NCBI GenBank assembly: GCA_017607445.1 | Contig: JAEVHH010000003.1 | Span: 5,456,001 to 5,520,000 of the forward strand | Origin: Histoplasma ohiense | Lineage: Eukaryota > Ascomycota > Eurotiomycetes > Onygenales > Ajellomycetaceae | Direction: 5' to 3' | DNA: 64,000 bases | Shown: one piece after another, positions 42,119-53,512 of the stretch | Position numbering within the stretch: position 1 is the stretch's first letter | Layout of the letters: every line of letters starts with the position of its first letter | Program-made: the position numbers and the translations under genes | Notes under the pieces: model-generated | Told to the model about the DNA's origin: nothing | What the model saw: the letters and a program-made list of their open reading frames with translations, nothing else | Databases searched by the model: none

Positions 42119-43799
42119 TCAATGCCATGTGTAATTCTTTTTTCCAGACAGGGGGGGTGTTTCCACTTGCTAATTTGATGAGGGTACTCCGTAGAGAAGA
42201 CCCGCTTAGAAAGGATCGTCGTCCTGGAATTGAATGCGTATAGCCATGAATATTAACCCACGGAATCAAAGTTTGCAAATTAAAATTAGCAATTCTTGTT
42301 GAAAAGCTAGTATATCCACTGGATCCGTGTGGAGTTTTACGAGGAGGAGTACTCCTGGGACGACGACGACGGCGACGACGGTTGTGGAGATGGGGATGGA
42401 TGGTGGGCTCGGGAAAGCATTGTGGGCCGTCGCGAGGATTCCGGTGGCCATGTCTATCGATCAGCTCCCCTCGGTAGTGATATCCCAGAGTTTAACTATC
42501 TTGAGGATGACGATGTTTCTCGTAGAACCAGAGCTGGTTGGGCGTTTGGGTCTGGTTGATTTTGTAATTAATTGAATGGGATTTCTCAAATACCACCTCT
42601 CCTCCATCTACGCTCAGTAGGAGGAACAGTAAATTAGTTATAGATCTGCAAACTGTAAAAGTTGTAGAGTTAGCCGTGTGACCGTTTATTTTCCAGCCGT
42701 TGAAGTGCGGCTTTAATGGAATAAAAAGCTTCAAATGCCGTGGGAAGGGATCATCAGCATCAGTCACGGACAGAAACCCTTTGCTTGGAAGTTAACTTAG
42801 CTGGCCATATCAAACCAATTCCCCCGTTCCTTTATACCTCAGGGTGGCCCAAGCCTTCCTGGTAGATAACATACAACGTCCTGTATATGTATTATTGTAC
42901 ATACATGTACATACATGCATGCGATTCACCGTGCAGTCTAAGCAGGCGCGTTAAACGAACTGAATTTTTTACTTTAATATTTTGATTGTATATAGAGATG
43001 TGTGTTGTTGGCAATTCTTCATTCTGCGCCACAATAATAATAATCATAATCATAATCATAATCATAATCATAATAGTCTTTGGGGATCTAGGTGATGCAG
43101 GATGAGATATCTTTCAAATCAAGCTATGTTTGTGCTTGTGGTTGTGTCGTAGTCGTGGGCGTGGAACTAACTAGACCGTGCTCAAGCGTGGGAGGCAGTG
43201 TATCAAAGAAGAGAAGGCTTTAGGCTCTAAAGATGAAAGAGAAAAATGACTTTTCTCTCTATGTATTATTTTCTCAATCCTATATAGATTGGAGCGTGTC
43301 TTATGTAGGGGTATGGAGAGGTGTAGAGGCATAGGTATGTATGTGTATGTAAACTCACATATCAGCCGAATCAGGAAGCTCAGTGGTAGTGACAGGGGGA
43401 AGAGTAATAAAGGAGTGCGGAACTAATTTCAAATCCTTCCTCAAGAGACAGTGGGGGGCACAGTAATGAATAAAGAGGCTCCCGCGGAGGTTTTGAGTCT
43501 GTAGGAAGATAGGGGGTAGACGACTGGAGAAGATAATGAGGTTGTTGGCGTAAAGCTCCATTGCAGTATGGGCCCGAGGATGAGGGAAAAGTTAGGATAA
43601 CAAGGAAAAGGTTTAACACATATCCTTTGATCAAACGATATAGAAAGGCGCTTCAAAAAAAAAAAAAAAAAAAAAATGGAAAAAGGATGGAAAAGAATGG
43701 AACAGGCAAAAAGGAAAGAGGAAAATAGAAGCCCAAGCAAGAGAGGAAAACTATACAGCACAGCCAACTCCAGTTCCAAAGGCAGGAATAAGAAATAAT
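42119..43799. other. intergenic, low-complexity, no gene accepted
   Basis: 1.7 kb. It includes an (ATAATC)n-type microsatellite (43029-43072), a TACATACATG palindromic patch at 42898-42920, and a 22-nt A run near 43654-43676. A short acidic open frame near 42330-42559 lacks an ATG and any family match. Confidence 0.45.
43029..43072 (+). repeat. ATAATA/ATAATC microsatellite
   Basis: Tandem AATAAT units followed by about five CATAAT hexamers. Confidence 0.9.
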
Positions 43800-45524
43800 T
43801 CAAATGTCCATACTCCACCGCCAAGGTCGGACATCATACCTTTTTCCCGGCTGCTTCTCACCACCGCTGATGCGACCATCATAATGACCGCCGTAATCAC
43901 CGTCGTCGTCGTCGTCGCCGTCGTCATCACCAATATCGTAAAAGTACGCCGTCTCTGGGCTGCTAAGTTCCAGCCTTACACTTCGCACGAGATCGTGGTG
44001 TTTCATAGCAATATCGAGAGTGGATGATGGCCAGGCTGTATGTAGCTTATCCGGTTTACGTTGGTGTTGGCATTGGCGGTTTCGCTGCTGCTGCTGCTGC
44101 TTCTGTTGGATAGTAAATGATTTTCCGCTATCAGTAGTAGCTTTTGATGTAGGTCGTGATTGTGATTGCGATCGCAGTTGAGGGTCTTCAGCACGTTGCT
44201 GTGGCCACTGCCACGACACCGGAGGGGTGGACTGAGGTTTTAAGGTCAAGGTGTTAGCATTATCATTTTGATGGTATGGGTGATAATTGTCGTGGTGATC
44301 GGGATGAACTGAAGGTTGCCTAGGGCTGCCGGTTAGAGGAGCTAACACGGGACGCGGAGGGCGCAGCAGAATATCATCTTTCGACCATAGCGAGAGGGAA
44401 AGGAAGTTATCAGACATCGCACGAATTGCAGGTGGCTCATCCTGAGTTTTTATCTTTCGTAAACGGGCTTCTAGAGGAGGTTGTTGTTCCGTCCGCGCTT
44501 GTAGATGTGCAGAATCACATCCATCAAGCTGTCCGTCAGCTTGCCTCTGCCTCTGCCTCTGCCTCTGTCTCTGCTGCTTCATTTGGCTCATTTGAGGGGA
44601 GGCGGATGTCCTCCCCCTTGCGCCCTCTTCCCCATTCCCATTGCCATTGCCATCCATTCCCGAAACCACATCCCTCTCAAAACCCCTCTGTCTGCCATTC
44701 CGCATAGAAACAGAAGCCGTAGACCGGACTTTCCCCTCCATCACCTTCGCGCTGGGCGGTGGTTGCAGCATCCACCGCGTCTCCGCACGACTAACTGGCC
44801 CACAAACAACAGGAGGATGAAGATCATTAACCGCCGGATTCCTCGCTGCGTAGTACTTCGCGGAGTCGGATGTACCTGCTCTCCCGCGCCCAGATAAACC
44901 AACAGAGGAGCCCTTGATCTCCGACCCTATGTCACCACCAGCGCCACTGCCCGCACCGCCCCAAAGCACCTCATCTTCCCGCTGGTACCGTATTCTATTC
45001 CAGCGATCGCCAAGTTCCTTCCTCGACGGCACCAGGTCCTCCAGAACGCCCGACACGGCGCCAGCTAGCGCGCCCATACCATTCTGCAGTGGAGATTCCT
45101 GTGACTGAGACTGTGCTGCTCCTGCTCCGGCCGTTGCAGGATTACCCCCCTGACACCCCACAGAATGCGGAGAATTCAAATTCTTCTTTTGCTTCTTGCA
45201 TCTCTTGCAATTCTTGCAATTCTGATGACCGCTACTGTTAGTGTTATTTCTCCTCCCGGCTCTCCTAACAGGGGGTCCAGGTCCCAGCGTAATCTCCTCT
45301 TCCCAGTAGGAGTTGGTGGTAAACGGGACTGGTTGGTGGAAGATGACTGGCGGCTGGTCCGTCACGATGTCGTTCTGGTTGTTGGAAGAGGTGGTGGTAG
45401 GAGGTGGTTCACGGTGTGTATTTGCAGCATCCCTTTTCCGTTTTCTACGATCGATGGAGGCGGCACAGGGGGTGCAGGTCGCGTAGTAGAAGACAGCGGA
45501 TTGGGCGCCGCGGTAGAGCCACAT
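43800..45524 (-). CDS. conserved fungal low-complexity protein, function unknown
   Basis: Single exon, 574 residues from ATG 45524. A short hydrophobic N-terminus (MWLYRGAQSAVFYYATC) precedes RRKRKRD, then a Cys/Lys cluster (CKNCKRCKKQKK) near residue 105. The best-looking conserved block is KYYAARNPAVNDLHPPVVCG, followed by RAETRWMLQPPPSAKVMEG near residues 225-265, which resembles a motif kept in Eurotiomycete hypothetical proteins. Further on it is Gln/Arg-rich (MKQQRQRQRQRQRQADG), and near the C-terminus there is an Asp-rich run (DIGDDDGDDDDDGD). No enzyme domain was recognised. The long ORF and consistent coding bias support a real gene, but low complexity on the opposite strand also yields open frames. 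Confidence 0.6.
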   Translation of the reverse strand: MWLYRGAQSAVFYYATCTPCAASIDRRKRKRDAANTHREPPPTTTSSNNQNDIVTDQPPVIFHQPVPFTTNSYWEEEITLGPGPPVRRAGRRNNTNSSGHQNCKNCKRCKKQKKNLNSPHSVGCQGGNPATAGAGAAQSQSQESPLQNGMGALAGAVSGVLEDLVPSRKELGDRWNRIRYQREDEVLWGGAGSGAGGDIGSEIKGSSVGLSGRGRAGTSDSAKYYAARNPAVNDLHPPVVCGPVSRAETRWMLQPPPSAKVMEGKVRSTASVSMRNGRQRGFERDVVSGMDGNGNGNGEEGARGRTSASPQMSQMKQQRQRQRQRQRQADGQLDGCDSAHLQARTEQQPPLEARLRKIKTQDEPPAIRAMSDNFLSLSLWSKDDILLRPPRPVLAPLTGSPRQPSVHPDHHDNYHPYHQNDNANTLTLKPQSTPPVSWQWPQQRAEDPQLRSQSQSRPTSKATTDSGKSFTIQQKQQQQQRNRQCQHQRKPDKLHTAWPSSTLDIAMKHHDLVRSVRLELSSPETAYFYDIGDDDGDDDDDGDYGGHYDGRISGGEKQPGKRYDVRPWRWSMDI

Positions 45525-45950
45525 GATGATGTGTATATATATGTTATTATTATCCTCCCTCTCTCAGCCGGCTTTCTATGTCTCTTTTTTCTTTTCTTTC
45601 TTTCCCCCTTTGTTCTGCTGTCCCCCTCCCCCCCCCTTTTTTTTTTCACCCAGGCTTTCAATTAACGGCTTTTTTGCTTTACCTTTTCTCTTGTTTGTAA
45701 GTAGAGCAGACAGTGGCGAGTGGACAGTAAGGAGAGTAGGGATGCGAATGACAGAGTGTAGGGACGCACATTGGCGATATTCTGGGATACAGACAGATAG
45801 CGGCAGAATGGTGACTGGAGGGGCTCCCGGCTTTCTGGAGACCAGTAGTGCTAGAATAGGTGTAGGTGATAATAGTAGAGGCGAATCGCAATGTCTGTCG
45901 GATGAGATAAGGAGGCAAAATGGAGGGGAAATCGTGACGGGTGAGAGACG

Positions 45951-45990
<40 letters not shown>

Positions 45991-48675
45991 GCGCAGGCTG
46001 GTTTGTGCCACTTGCCCAAGGTGGCGCGCAGTTACCTTGTGTGTGCGTGTCCTCTTCTTCAGTCCGTTTGATAGAGACACTAGTATACTATGAACAGTTG
46101 ATGTTGTATAGTAGTATTTTGATTGGAGCCAAGTTGATCGCTCAGGGGCGGTGGGGCGAAACCGTGAAAACCATACTAACGACAGTGATGACGACCATGG
46201 GACGTAAAACACCTCAACCCTTGCACGTAGCAGTGGGTTCACAGGGCCAGTTGACGAGAAGAATTGACACGGGGTCGGGAGCACACGGAGCAGAGAAGGA
46301 TGGAATGAAACGGCATGGCCTGCATTGAAAGAAGGAAACCTAAGTCGAGTTAATTTTTCGGGGGAATAATAATACTATTTGACTATTTTTGGTTCTTTTA
46401 TTTACGCCGTAAGTTTGAGTTTCCACGCCGAAGTGTAAATTGGGTTGCAGAGTTCCAGCCTTGAACTCTGATACAAGCCAAATGTCCCCGCCTCGCGCCA
46501 GTGGCCTCGGGGTTGCTGTGGGATGTCTCCGCCCCCAAAACACCAACACGCAGGACAAAGCACTGGAAGCAGACGCAGTGACATGATGACTTCGACATCC
46601 CCGAGTAGTTTGAACGACGCAGAAGCCGACTTGCTTATCCCTTGATGCTCCCAAGACAAAGAACTCCTGGTATTTGCTCCTCTGATCAGATAATTCATGG
46701 AACATGGAAACATCATTGACGCTGTAATTTGTCCCGAAAATTCCCCTTGTCAAGCAGGTTATCTCGTTTTGCGCTGCGGCACATGGAAGCGTGATCCCGC
46801 GAAGATGAACAAGGTGTGCGGGCTTGAGATAATCAAATCATACCTGGCTGGGTATCCAACACTAACCCACTCCCATGTAACTCCGTCTCCTCTGTAACAG
46901 CAACAGGGATGCTCATGGCAATTGGCCGCTAGCTAGGTTCGGTGGCCCCTTTACCGTGTGGGTAGCGCGGGGGGAAGGCGACGGGAAACAATTCGACGGG
47001 CGCGGATCCAAAGGGCTTGATGCTTGAATCTTGATTCTGTTTCAAACCTTCAGAGCTCAAGATTTTTCAACTCTTAAAATGAGTTTTGTGGAGCAGAAAG
47101 CAATTATCAGTTGGTTCCAAGTTTCCAAGCTAGACTTAGTTCTAACTAATCTATCTCTATGTTATCCAGCCATTGGCTCACCTTGATTTTCTATCATGCA
47201 AGTGTCATCTATGGCCCTCTTCTTAGAACTATCCTGTGGTTGGCTGTGTCGATCAGGGCCCAATTCTTATTTTTTGTTTCTTTTTCTTCTTTCTTTTTCT
47301 TTAGCTACATGCAGTTTATGTGTCTAGAAATCCATACTGGCAGAATGCTCTGCATTAAATGAGTAAATGATGAACACAGTCAAAATCCACAAGAAGGGAA
47401 GAAGCTCCGGATGTCGGGGATTCATTTAGCAAAAAGAACAACAAAGAAAAAGATGCAGAATCAGAAAAGTGTTCTTTTTCCCTCTCGTATCATATGTAGA
47501 AGAATGACAATGGATACATATACAAGTACTACACATCAATCACTAGAATAAATGCTGATTTTGATGGCTGGCTACAGAGTATTGGCGTTTTGAGACTTTA
47601 CCGGAACATAAATTAATATTGGCTCCCTTGGTGAAATTTTCTAGAAGAAAAGAAAAAGAAAAGAAAAGAAAACAAAGCCGAATGGAGATCTCCCTATGTC
47701 TTGCATATTTATCCCATTCGTACGGAGTAGTGTGAACCTGCATCTTGGGGGGCTTCGCAGCAGGAATTTCGTACTCTGCACTTTGGAAAACGAATCCCTT
47801 TGTTGGAAATTACTATATCACATGCGTGCCACGTTCCAATTCCTTAGAATAGCTGCATTATTTCCTGCCCTGGAATTTGTCGTGCGAGCCCTGTACTGTA
47901 CAAATACCTGGATTTGAATACACGATCGAATCCGACAATTTGATGAAATGGAGTTGAATAACCCCTGCCAAAAAAAAGTGTATCAAGTAGAACGCCATTT
48001 ATGCATGAACCTAGTAAGAATGGTGCGTTTGTAGGTACAGTTCATGCCCATTCAGGTAAGACACTCCAGAACGCCTCATCGACAAAAAACACCAGTTGAT
48101 GGGGAAAAATAGAAAGAGAAGACGTCTCACACTTTCCTTCGACTCAACCCCGTTCACCCTTGCGCACTTAACCATGATCCAAATCATGTCCCACATATCA
48201 GCTTGCCGGCTGCCGACTAGAGCGCAAGATGGGCTCGCCTTGGCCCTGGGGTGCCTTGACATGAGAATGCCTCAAAAAGGAAATAGATTCCCACCAACAT
48301 CCATTTTTCTATTTCCGATTTTCCATATTCTTTCTTTCCATCTCCACTGTTTTCCGGGTAATCGACTCCCGCTTCCTTTTTGAAAACTTTCCCTTGTTTT
48401 TGGCCACTTTCCCCACTTTCCTCCTCCTTGTCTTCGCGAGTAGGCCAATCTTCTCTAACAATGCCCTCACACGCGCAGCAGCCTGTTCGCAGGAAGATAA
48501 AATGAGAAGGATAAGCTTCTCTTCTCTTCTCTTCTCCCCACGCCAGCCAAAAATGTAGATTTTCAACAGCTGGCAGCCAGAAACAGCATATAGGAAAGAA
48601 GAGAACATACACACACTTGACGCAGTGTCCCCTTAGCTCCAGAATCAACCCCTCGCCCTGCGAGCACACTGGCCC
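45525..48675. other. 3.1-kb gene-poor interval
   Basis: Holds C/T-rich tracts at 45590-45650, a (GACA)n microsatellite at about 45950-45991, and AT-rich DNA with AAAAG tracts near 47640-47675. Overlapping open frames around 45.5-46.8 kb on both strands come from simple-sequence DNA. No gene was recognised. Confidence 0.45.
45950..45991 (+). repeat. (GACA)n microsatellite
   Basis: About ten tandem GACA tetramers. It creates artificial repetitive open frames on both strands. Confidence 0.95.
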
Positions 48676-49187
48676 TCAGATATTTTTCGTGCCTTTAACC
48701 ATCTGCCCCTTGACTTTAGCCCAGTCAATGCCGCTGTCGATCTCCTCATCCACTTCGCCGCAGATGACGACGTTGTCGCCACGTATTAGATACAGGCCGT
48801 GTTCGACCTGCGAGCTGGGCTCGGGGTCATCCGGGGTCCGTATTATGCGCTCGACGGTCTGTGAGAGGACGAGGTTTGTGAGTTGGTCGGTTGAGAGGAG
48901 GGTGCCGATTAGGGTACGACCGTCTACTGTTAGGATCAGGACCTTTTCTATTTTGTGTGTTTGGCGAGGTTAGTATATATACCGATATATATAGATGTAC
49001 TATACCAGACCATAAGTATTGGCAAACCCCCACTCAAATCATGGTGCAGAAAAGTAGTGGGGTTGCCAATACTTATGGCCTGGCACTATATATTGAGTAG
49101 GCCGGAGCTGCGAGTGGGCGGCCTGCTCGCTGTAACAGAAATATATCAATTGGGTACTCAACTGTTTATGTAGGATTGGAGGGACAT
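48676..49187 (-). CDS. LSM8: U6 snRNA-associated Sm-like protein LSm8
   Basis: Subunit of the nuclear LSm2-8 ring that binds the 3' U tract of U6 snRNA and supports splicing. Two exons, 49187-49163 and 48947-48676, give 297 nt and 98 residues. The first exon encodes MSLQSYIN and the junction completes a Lys codon, yielding INKKVLILTVDGRTLIG. Sm1 and Sm2 hallmarks follow: GTLLSTDQLTNLVLSQTVER, IIRTPDDPEPSSQVEHGLYL, and IRGDNVVICGEVDEEID, then DWAKVKGQ. The match to fungal and animal LSm8 is nearly full length. The 215-nt intron is longer than most in this window because it carries a small hairpin element (about 48999-49089). Confidence 0.95.
48999..49089. mobile_element. small hairpin (MITE-like) element inside the LSM8 intron
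   Basis: Two arms of about 35 nt (48999-49034 and 49055-49089) are imperfect inverted copies sharing CCATAAGTATTGGCAA, separated by about 20 nt. The ends lie in TA-rich sequence, as expected for TA-targeting elements. As RNA it would fold into a long stem inside the intron. Confidence 0.65.
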
Positions 49188-49836
49188 GGCTGGTCTGCAG
49201 CTATCCGGTCTCTTAGCCCTGAACTTTCTTCAATTGAACGGTCTTCGGAATGAAAGCGTCGAGTGAGGTGAAACTCCCTCTTTCTTGGGCAGGAAATCAG
49301 CAGAGCAACTGCAAACGATCACCGGGTACAAAAGACTCCCATGGGGTGAGATTGGGAGGCAAGGGGAAAATGGTATACCAAGCCCCTTCTTCTGTATACA
49401 ACTAGATTGTTCGCTTGCTTGTGAGTCTGAGAATATCAAAGAAGTTGTATGGGCGACCAAGGCGATATAAACTAGTGCAAAAGGGAAATAGTTCAAAAAC
49501 GGCTTGGCGGTTTCGTCGGAATAAATTAACGCCGTAAAACAACAATGACGTAATTATTGCTTGTGCATATTTTCACTAGATGGCCATATCATTTACCCTT
49601 GGATGATTTCTACTATTGAATAATACGTACAAGATTCCTAATAACGCTTCTTCACGTAACTTAGCCAGTATAGGCGCTTCCTAGACGGAGGGGCTGCAGA
49701 GTTCCCTTGAGTTGGCAGTGAGTTGGCCCCTACATTTCAGGCTGGAGAGAAAATCAATATCTCCGTTGATACTGCCCAGTTAATTCTGTTGATTATCGAT
49801 GATACCCAATTTCTGCAGCTTCGTTATTACGCAGCG
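49188..49836. other. divergent upstream region of LSM8 and the Cys-rich protein gene
   Basis: 649 bp between divergent starts. No gene and no distinct regulatory element recognised. Confidence 0.4.
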
Positions 49837-50873
49837 ATGGCGACGGCGACGGCAGCGATGACAAATTCCTTCTTTCCACGCAGTTCTGGCAACAAAAACA
49901 GCCGAAAGGTAGAGCTCCTAGACCTCATACGCCAATTCCCGGTGGTGTCTGTTCTTGTCCCTCAAATGGGACTTGGCGATATCTTGAATCTATCGCGCGT
50001 CAACTCCCATTATAGGGCTGTTCTTCACGGGTTTGCGCTTCCAATCTCGGGTCCTGGAGACGTCCACAATCATGGCAAAGGCCAGCGGCAACGCATTAGG
50101 CCAGATATCCATATCGGAGATCACCAGACCTTGTACTGGAAGCGCATAAAGAAAAGCGGACAGCTCCTCTGCTCAGAGCCAACCCACACAAGAGGCCCGG
50201 CTCCACGGTTATGCAAATACTGCTCGTTGCCAGTCTGTGAAGCATGCATTGTCAAAGTATGTTCCCGGCACATCCCACACACACACACACAATAACCCCC
50301 ACGCGGGTTGACCACATTATAATAACAATATATTGCCACACACACACGAAGGAATCCTTCCGCCAATCTACCTCAGCCTATAAAAGCCGCACGCGCCCCT
50401 TATGCATCGACTGCTGGCTCTCCGGCAACCCCCACGACAGCCAGCGGCCATCGGCAGCACCAGATTTCGCCCAGGTGACCAGCGCATACTGCAACTGCAC
50501 CGCCAAGGACGGCTGGATGTGTTCGAAATGTCGCGAGATTCAGGTCCGAACGGGCCAGGAGCCGATCCAGATGTGTAGTGGTGAGGGGTGTGCTAAGCCG
50601 CCGGGTGAGGACAATGGCCGGAGAAGGATCTGTCTCTGGTGTCATCTGCCGCTTGTTGCGCGGCCGACTATGCAGCAGTGGAGGGAAGGGTATGCGGAGA
50701 GGCATGCGCTTCCGGAGTATGGGCGATGGGGTGAACTGGGCAATGGGGAAGGGAGAGAGGAAGAAATAGGGGTGGATCGCGAGGGGGAGGGGCGGGATCG
50801 TTGTTGCGTGCCGATGGAGATTGATGCCCCGCGTACTTACATAGATGCATGTGAGATGAGTAGTGACTTTTAG
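49837..50873 (+). CDS. fungal F-box-like, Cys-rich (putative zinc-binding) protein
   Basis: Two exons, 49837-50256 and 50352-50873, joining in phase 0 to 313 residues. ATG 49837 is the first ATG of the reading frame. The intron is 95 nt with CACACA repeats. An F-box-like helix pair is seen at about residues 45-65 (MGLGDILNLSRVNSHYRAVL). Next comes a conserved Cys block: CSEPTHTRGPAPRLCKYCSL, then VCEACIVK, and after the splice KSRTRPLCIDCW. A second Cys cluster follows: AYCNCTAKDGWMCSKCREIQ and ICLWCHLPL. The spacing suggests two zinc-binding sites. F-box-like plus Cys-rich proteins of this layout are widespread in Eurotiomycetes and may act in ubiquitin ligases, but that is untested. Confidence 0.75.
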
Positions 50874-51606
50874 CATGTTAAGAACGGAAACGGAGAGTGC
50901 CCTAAAATTGATGCCAGATCAATTGGGCTAGATGGAAATTCAACCACCTTTAGCGTGGAGGATGAATACAATGAAAGAAGTTTGATATTCTTATAATCAT
51001 AGATTCTCTGTTAAATATGATTTACCTTTATTCAATCGAGATAGCCCGTAGGTAATTTCACCTTAGAGAGTAAAAAAGGTAATGCATGCATAAAATATGA
51101 CAGATACTCAATAGAATACTGTACATTAAGAGAAAACTGTCCTTTTAGAGGGGGGCGTAAATAGCTCCACACCCCAAGAAGACTAATACGAAAAGTCCGC
51201 AAAGAACCAAATGCATCCTAAGAACGCATGCGCAAGGTAGGAGAAAGAGAAGAAAAGTATGATCAAACTCCGCTTCCCTTCGCTTTTCTGTTCATCCAAG
51301 GGACAAGACTACAAGAGTCTAATGAAATGGGGTTGTTGGCTACCATAAAACATAGATTCCACTTCTAGATCTTTATAGTTCCCATCCAAATCCCAAAGAA
51401 GACCGGGGTCATTTTTCAACCGTTCGGTAACCCGTATCAATCCCATCATACGCGCGATAAAAATGGTAAAAAGCGAAGAGGGGCAGTTAGGAGTGGAAGG
51501 TGAAGAAACAGGAGATATTAACATCAATTTTCAACCTGCATGGCTTGAGAAACTAACTCAAGCAAGTATTACTGTGTTGTATGTAAATGAGCGCAAGCAA
51601 TACCCC
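50874..51606. other. 3' flanks, no gene recognised
   Basis: About 730 bp between the convergent Cys-rich gene and the verprolin gene. AT-rich, with only short open frames. Confidence 0.45.
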
Positions 51607-53106
51607 TCAACCCAACGCCGAAAGATCCAACGGAACACTACTCCCCCTCCCAGCCCTGTACAACTTCTGGCCACCACGGAACTCCCTGGGTTTCGGAAAT
51701 AGCGACTCATTCTGGAATTTGAATCTTGGGTCCTCGATCCGGATTCCCTGTGAGCTGCCTCGCCTGTTGCTGCCTCGAGAGCTGGGTCGGGGCGACGAAC
51801 CGCCGTTTGTGAGGGTATAGTTACTTGGGTCGAGTAGTGACCGGTTAGGCTGTTGCTGTTGCTGAGGTACTTGATGTTGATTCTGCTGGTCTGCAAATGA
51901 TGAGGGACGCGAGGTGAGTGGAGTTGATAGTAAGGATGATGTTCGCGCGGATGAGGGAGGAGATGATTGCGGGGGAGGTGGAGGAGGAGCCGGGGGGTGG
52001 GATGGAGCGGACGATGGTTGGGGGGGTTGCGGATGAGTTGCTTGGGAGAAAGCATTTCTAGCGGCCTGCATCGCTATCGATGCCGCTGAGGCTGCTGCGT
52101 GGGGCCCATTGGCGCTAGGTGATGCTGCTGGAGGCGGGGGGTGGGGGATTCGATCGTGATGGAGGTGGGCGGGGTGCGGCAACTGCTGGAGGAGGTGGAG
52201 GAGCAGACGGCGGGGGAGGAGGTGATGCGGATGAAGGTGGTGGAGGTGGAGCTGTTGGAGGAGGCGGAGCAGAGACCTTTCGAGTGGAAGTTTGGGGGGC
52301 AGGAGGCTTTACTCCAGGAAGTGGAGGTGGTCGTGAAGGAGTCTCTGGAGCTGATTTAGTGGAGATATATGAGATTGAGGATGAAGGCCTTCCTGACGTG
52401 CGGGGGGGGATCTTTCGTAAATTTGCAACTAGGGGGTTCTCTTGGACCTGTGGAGGGCCACCTGGTGTTGGAGGTGGCGGACGACCACTTGGTAGTGGTG
52501 GTGGTGGTGGAGCACTGCCAGTGGGAGTCCACGGGCCAGGTTTTCGAGAGCTTTCAGAGTCTGAAAGGTATGAAGCATCCGCGCTCGCGCCCGTGTCTAT
52601 TCCACCACGCTTCTTAAGCTTAGGCATGCCGCCAGCGAATAATCCACCTAATTGCGGAGCAGAAGGGATCGTCCCGCTTTCATGAGCAATAGCACCAGGA
52701 GTCGCGCCCGAGTCAGCTCCTCCACGGCCCTGGTCGCTATTACTCCGCAATCGATTTCCACCAGGGACAGGCGGGGCTAATCCGTTAGGGGGCTTGGGCA
52801 TGCTAGGCACCGGCGGGGCTCCGCCAACTGAAAGACCACCCGATGTTCCGGAGGACTTTCCAATTATAGGTGCCGATCTATCATTTGTTACGGTTTTCTT
52901 GAGATGGGTACCTTTCGAGATGTCTGAGAGAAGAGCTCCCTAAAAATGTATTGTTAGGTGGAGACACCATATCGCAGGGGAAAATCATGACAACATACCC
53001 GGCCTTGTGCAGCTGCTATGGGAGACCTGCTTGGTAAGTTCGTGGATTTTGGTGGACCGCCAGCCGCAGGAGGGGGTGGCGGGGGAGGAGGAGGTGGAGG
53101 AGGCAT
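51607..53106 (-). CDS. vrp1: verprolin/WIP-type actin-binding WH2 protein, carrying a 1-nt frameshift
   Basis: Proline-rich partner of WASP that binds actin through WH2 and acts at endocytic patches. Exon 1 (53106-52999) is MPPPPPP-rich and ends IAAAQGR. Exon 2 begins at 52939 with the WH2 motif GALLSDISKGTHLKKTVTND. Long Pro/Ser tracts follow. The frame then stops at 52115, inside overlap with a second frame that begins upstream at 52182 and continues to 51607. That second frame ends with RFKFQNESLFPKPREF, then QKLYRAGRGSSVPLDLSAL, the WASP-binding type C-terminus. The switch lies near the C6 run on the minus strand (52141-52136). Dropping one C gives a single 479-residue protein. Since both ends are well conserved, a sequence error or recent mutation is likely. 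Confidence 0.8.
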
Positions 53107-53512
53107 GTTGCCTTGAAGCAGCAAAACCAGTTGAGCAGGCAGTCGTAATGGTTGGGGGTGAATGAGCAGCGGAAGGTTGTAGGCAGGCGACTAGTAAAAG
53201 CGGACAAGTAAGTTCAAGTGTATATAGGCAGGAAGGAAGGGGGAATATAGCTCCCACAACAGGGTCTCAACATGGGCCCGTTCGTGAATATACCTGGTAG
53301 ATATGATATGCAGAAGTGGAAACGGAGTACGGCTATGTTGCAGAAGATAGAAGTTGCGGCCTCAAGCAGGATGATTCCTCATTGTCTTGACGATGTCCCG
53401 GCAAGGTTTAGCGGCGGCTTAGGTAAGGCTAAAATGTAGAGCTTGATAACTTCCACCACTCGATGGAAGAACTTTGAATAAAGACACCTGCAAGGAGTAT
53501 CTCAATTCTATA
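53107..53512. promoter_or_regulatory. divergent upstream region of verprolin and mitochondrial protein genes
   Basis: About 400 bp separating divergent start codons; no gene recognised. Confidence 0.4.

Noticed and set aside
42329..42559. acidic Asp/Gly-rich open frame
   Set aside because: No ATG start, low complexity and no family match.
45523..46284. overlapping long frames on both strands
   Set aside because: They arise from C/T-rich and (GACA)n simple sequence.
50280..50350. CACACA repeats as a CRISPR-like or minisatellite array
   Set aside because: Plain dinucleotide repeats within the intron of the Cys-rich gene; no spacer-repeat structure exists anywhere in the window.
52119..52685. 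Gly-rich plus-strand frame of 188 codons
   Set aside because: It is the antisense shadow of the Pro-rich verprolin coding sequence.
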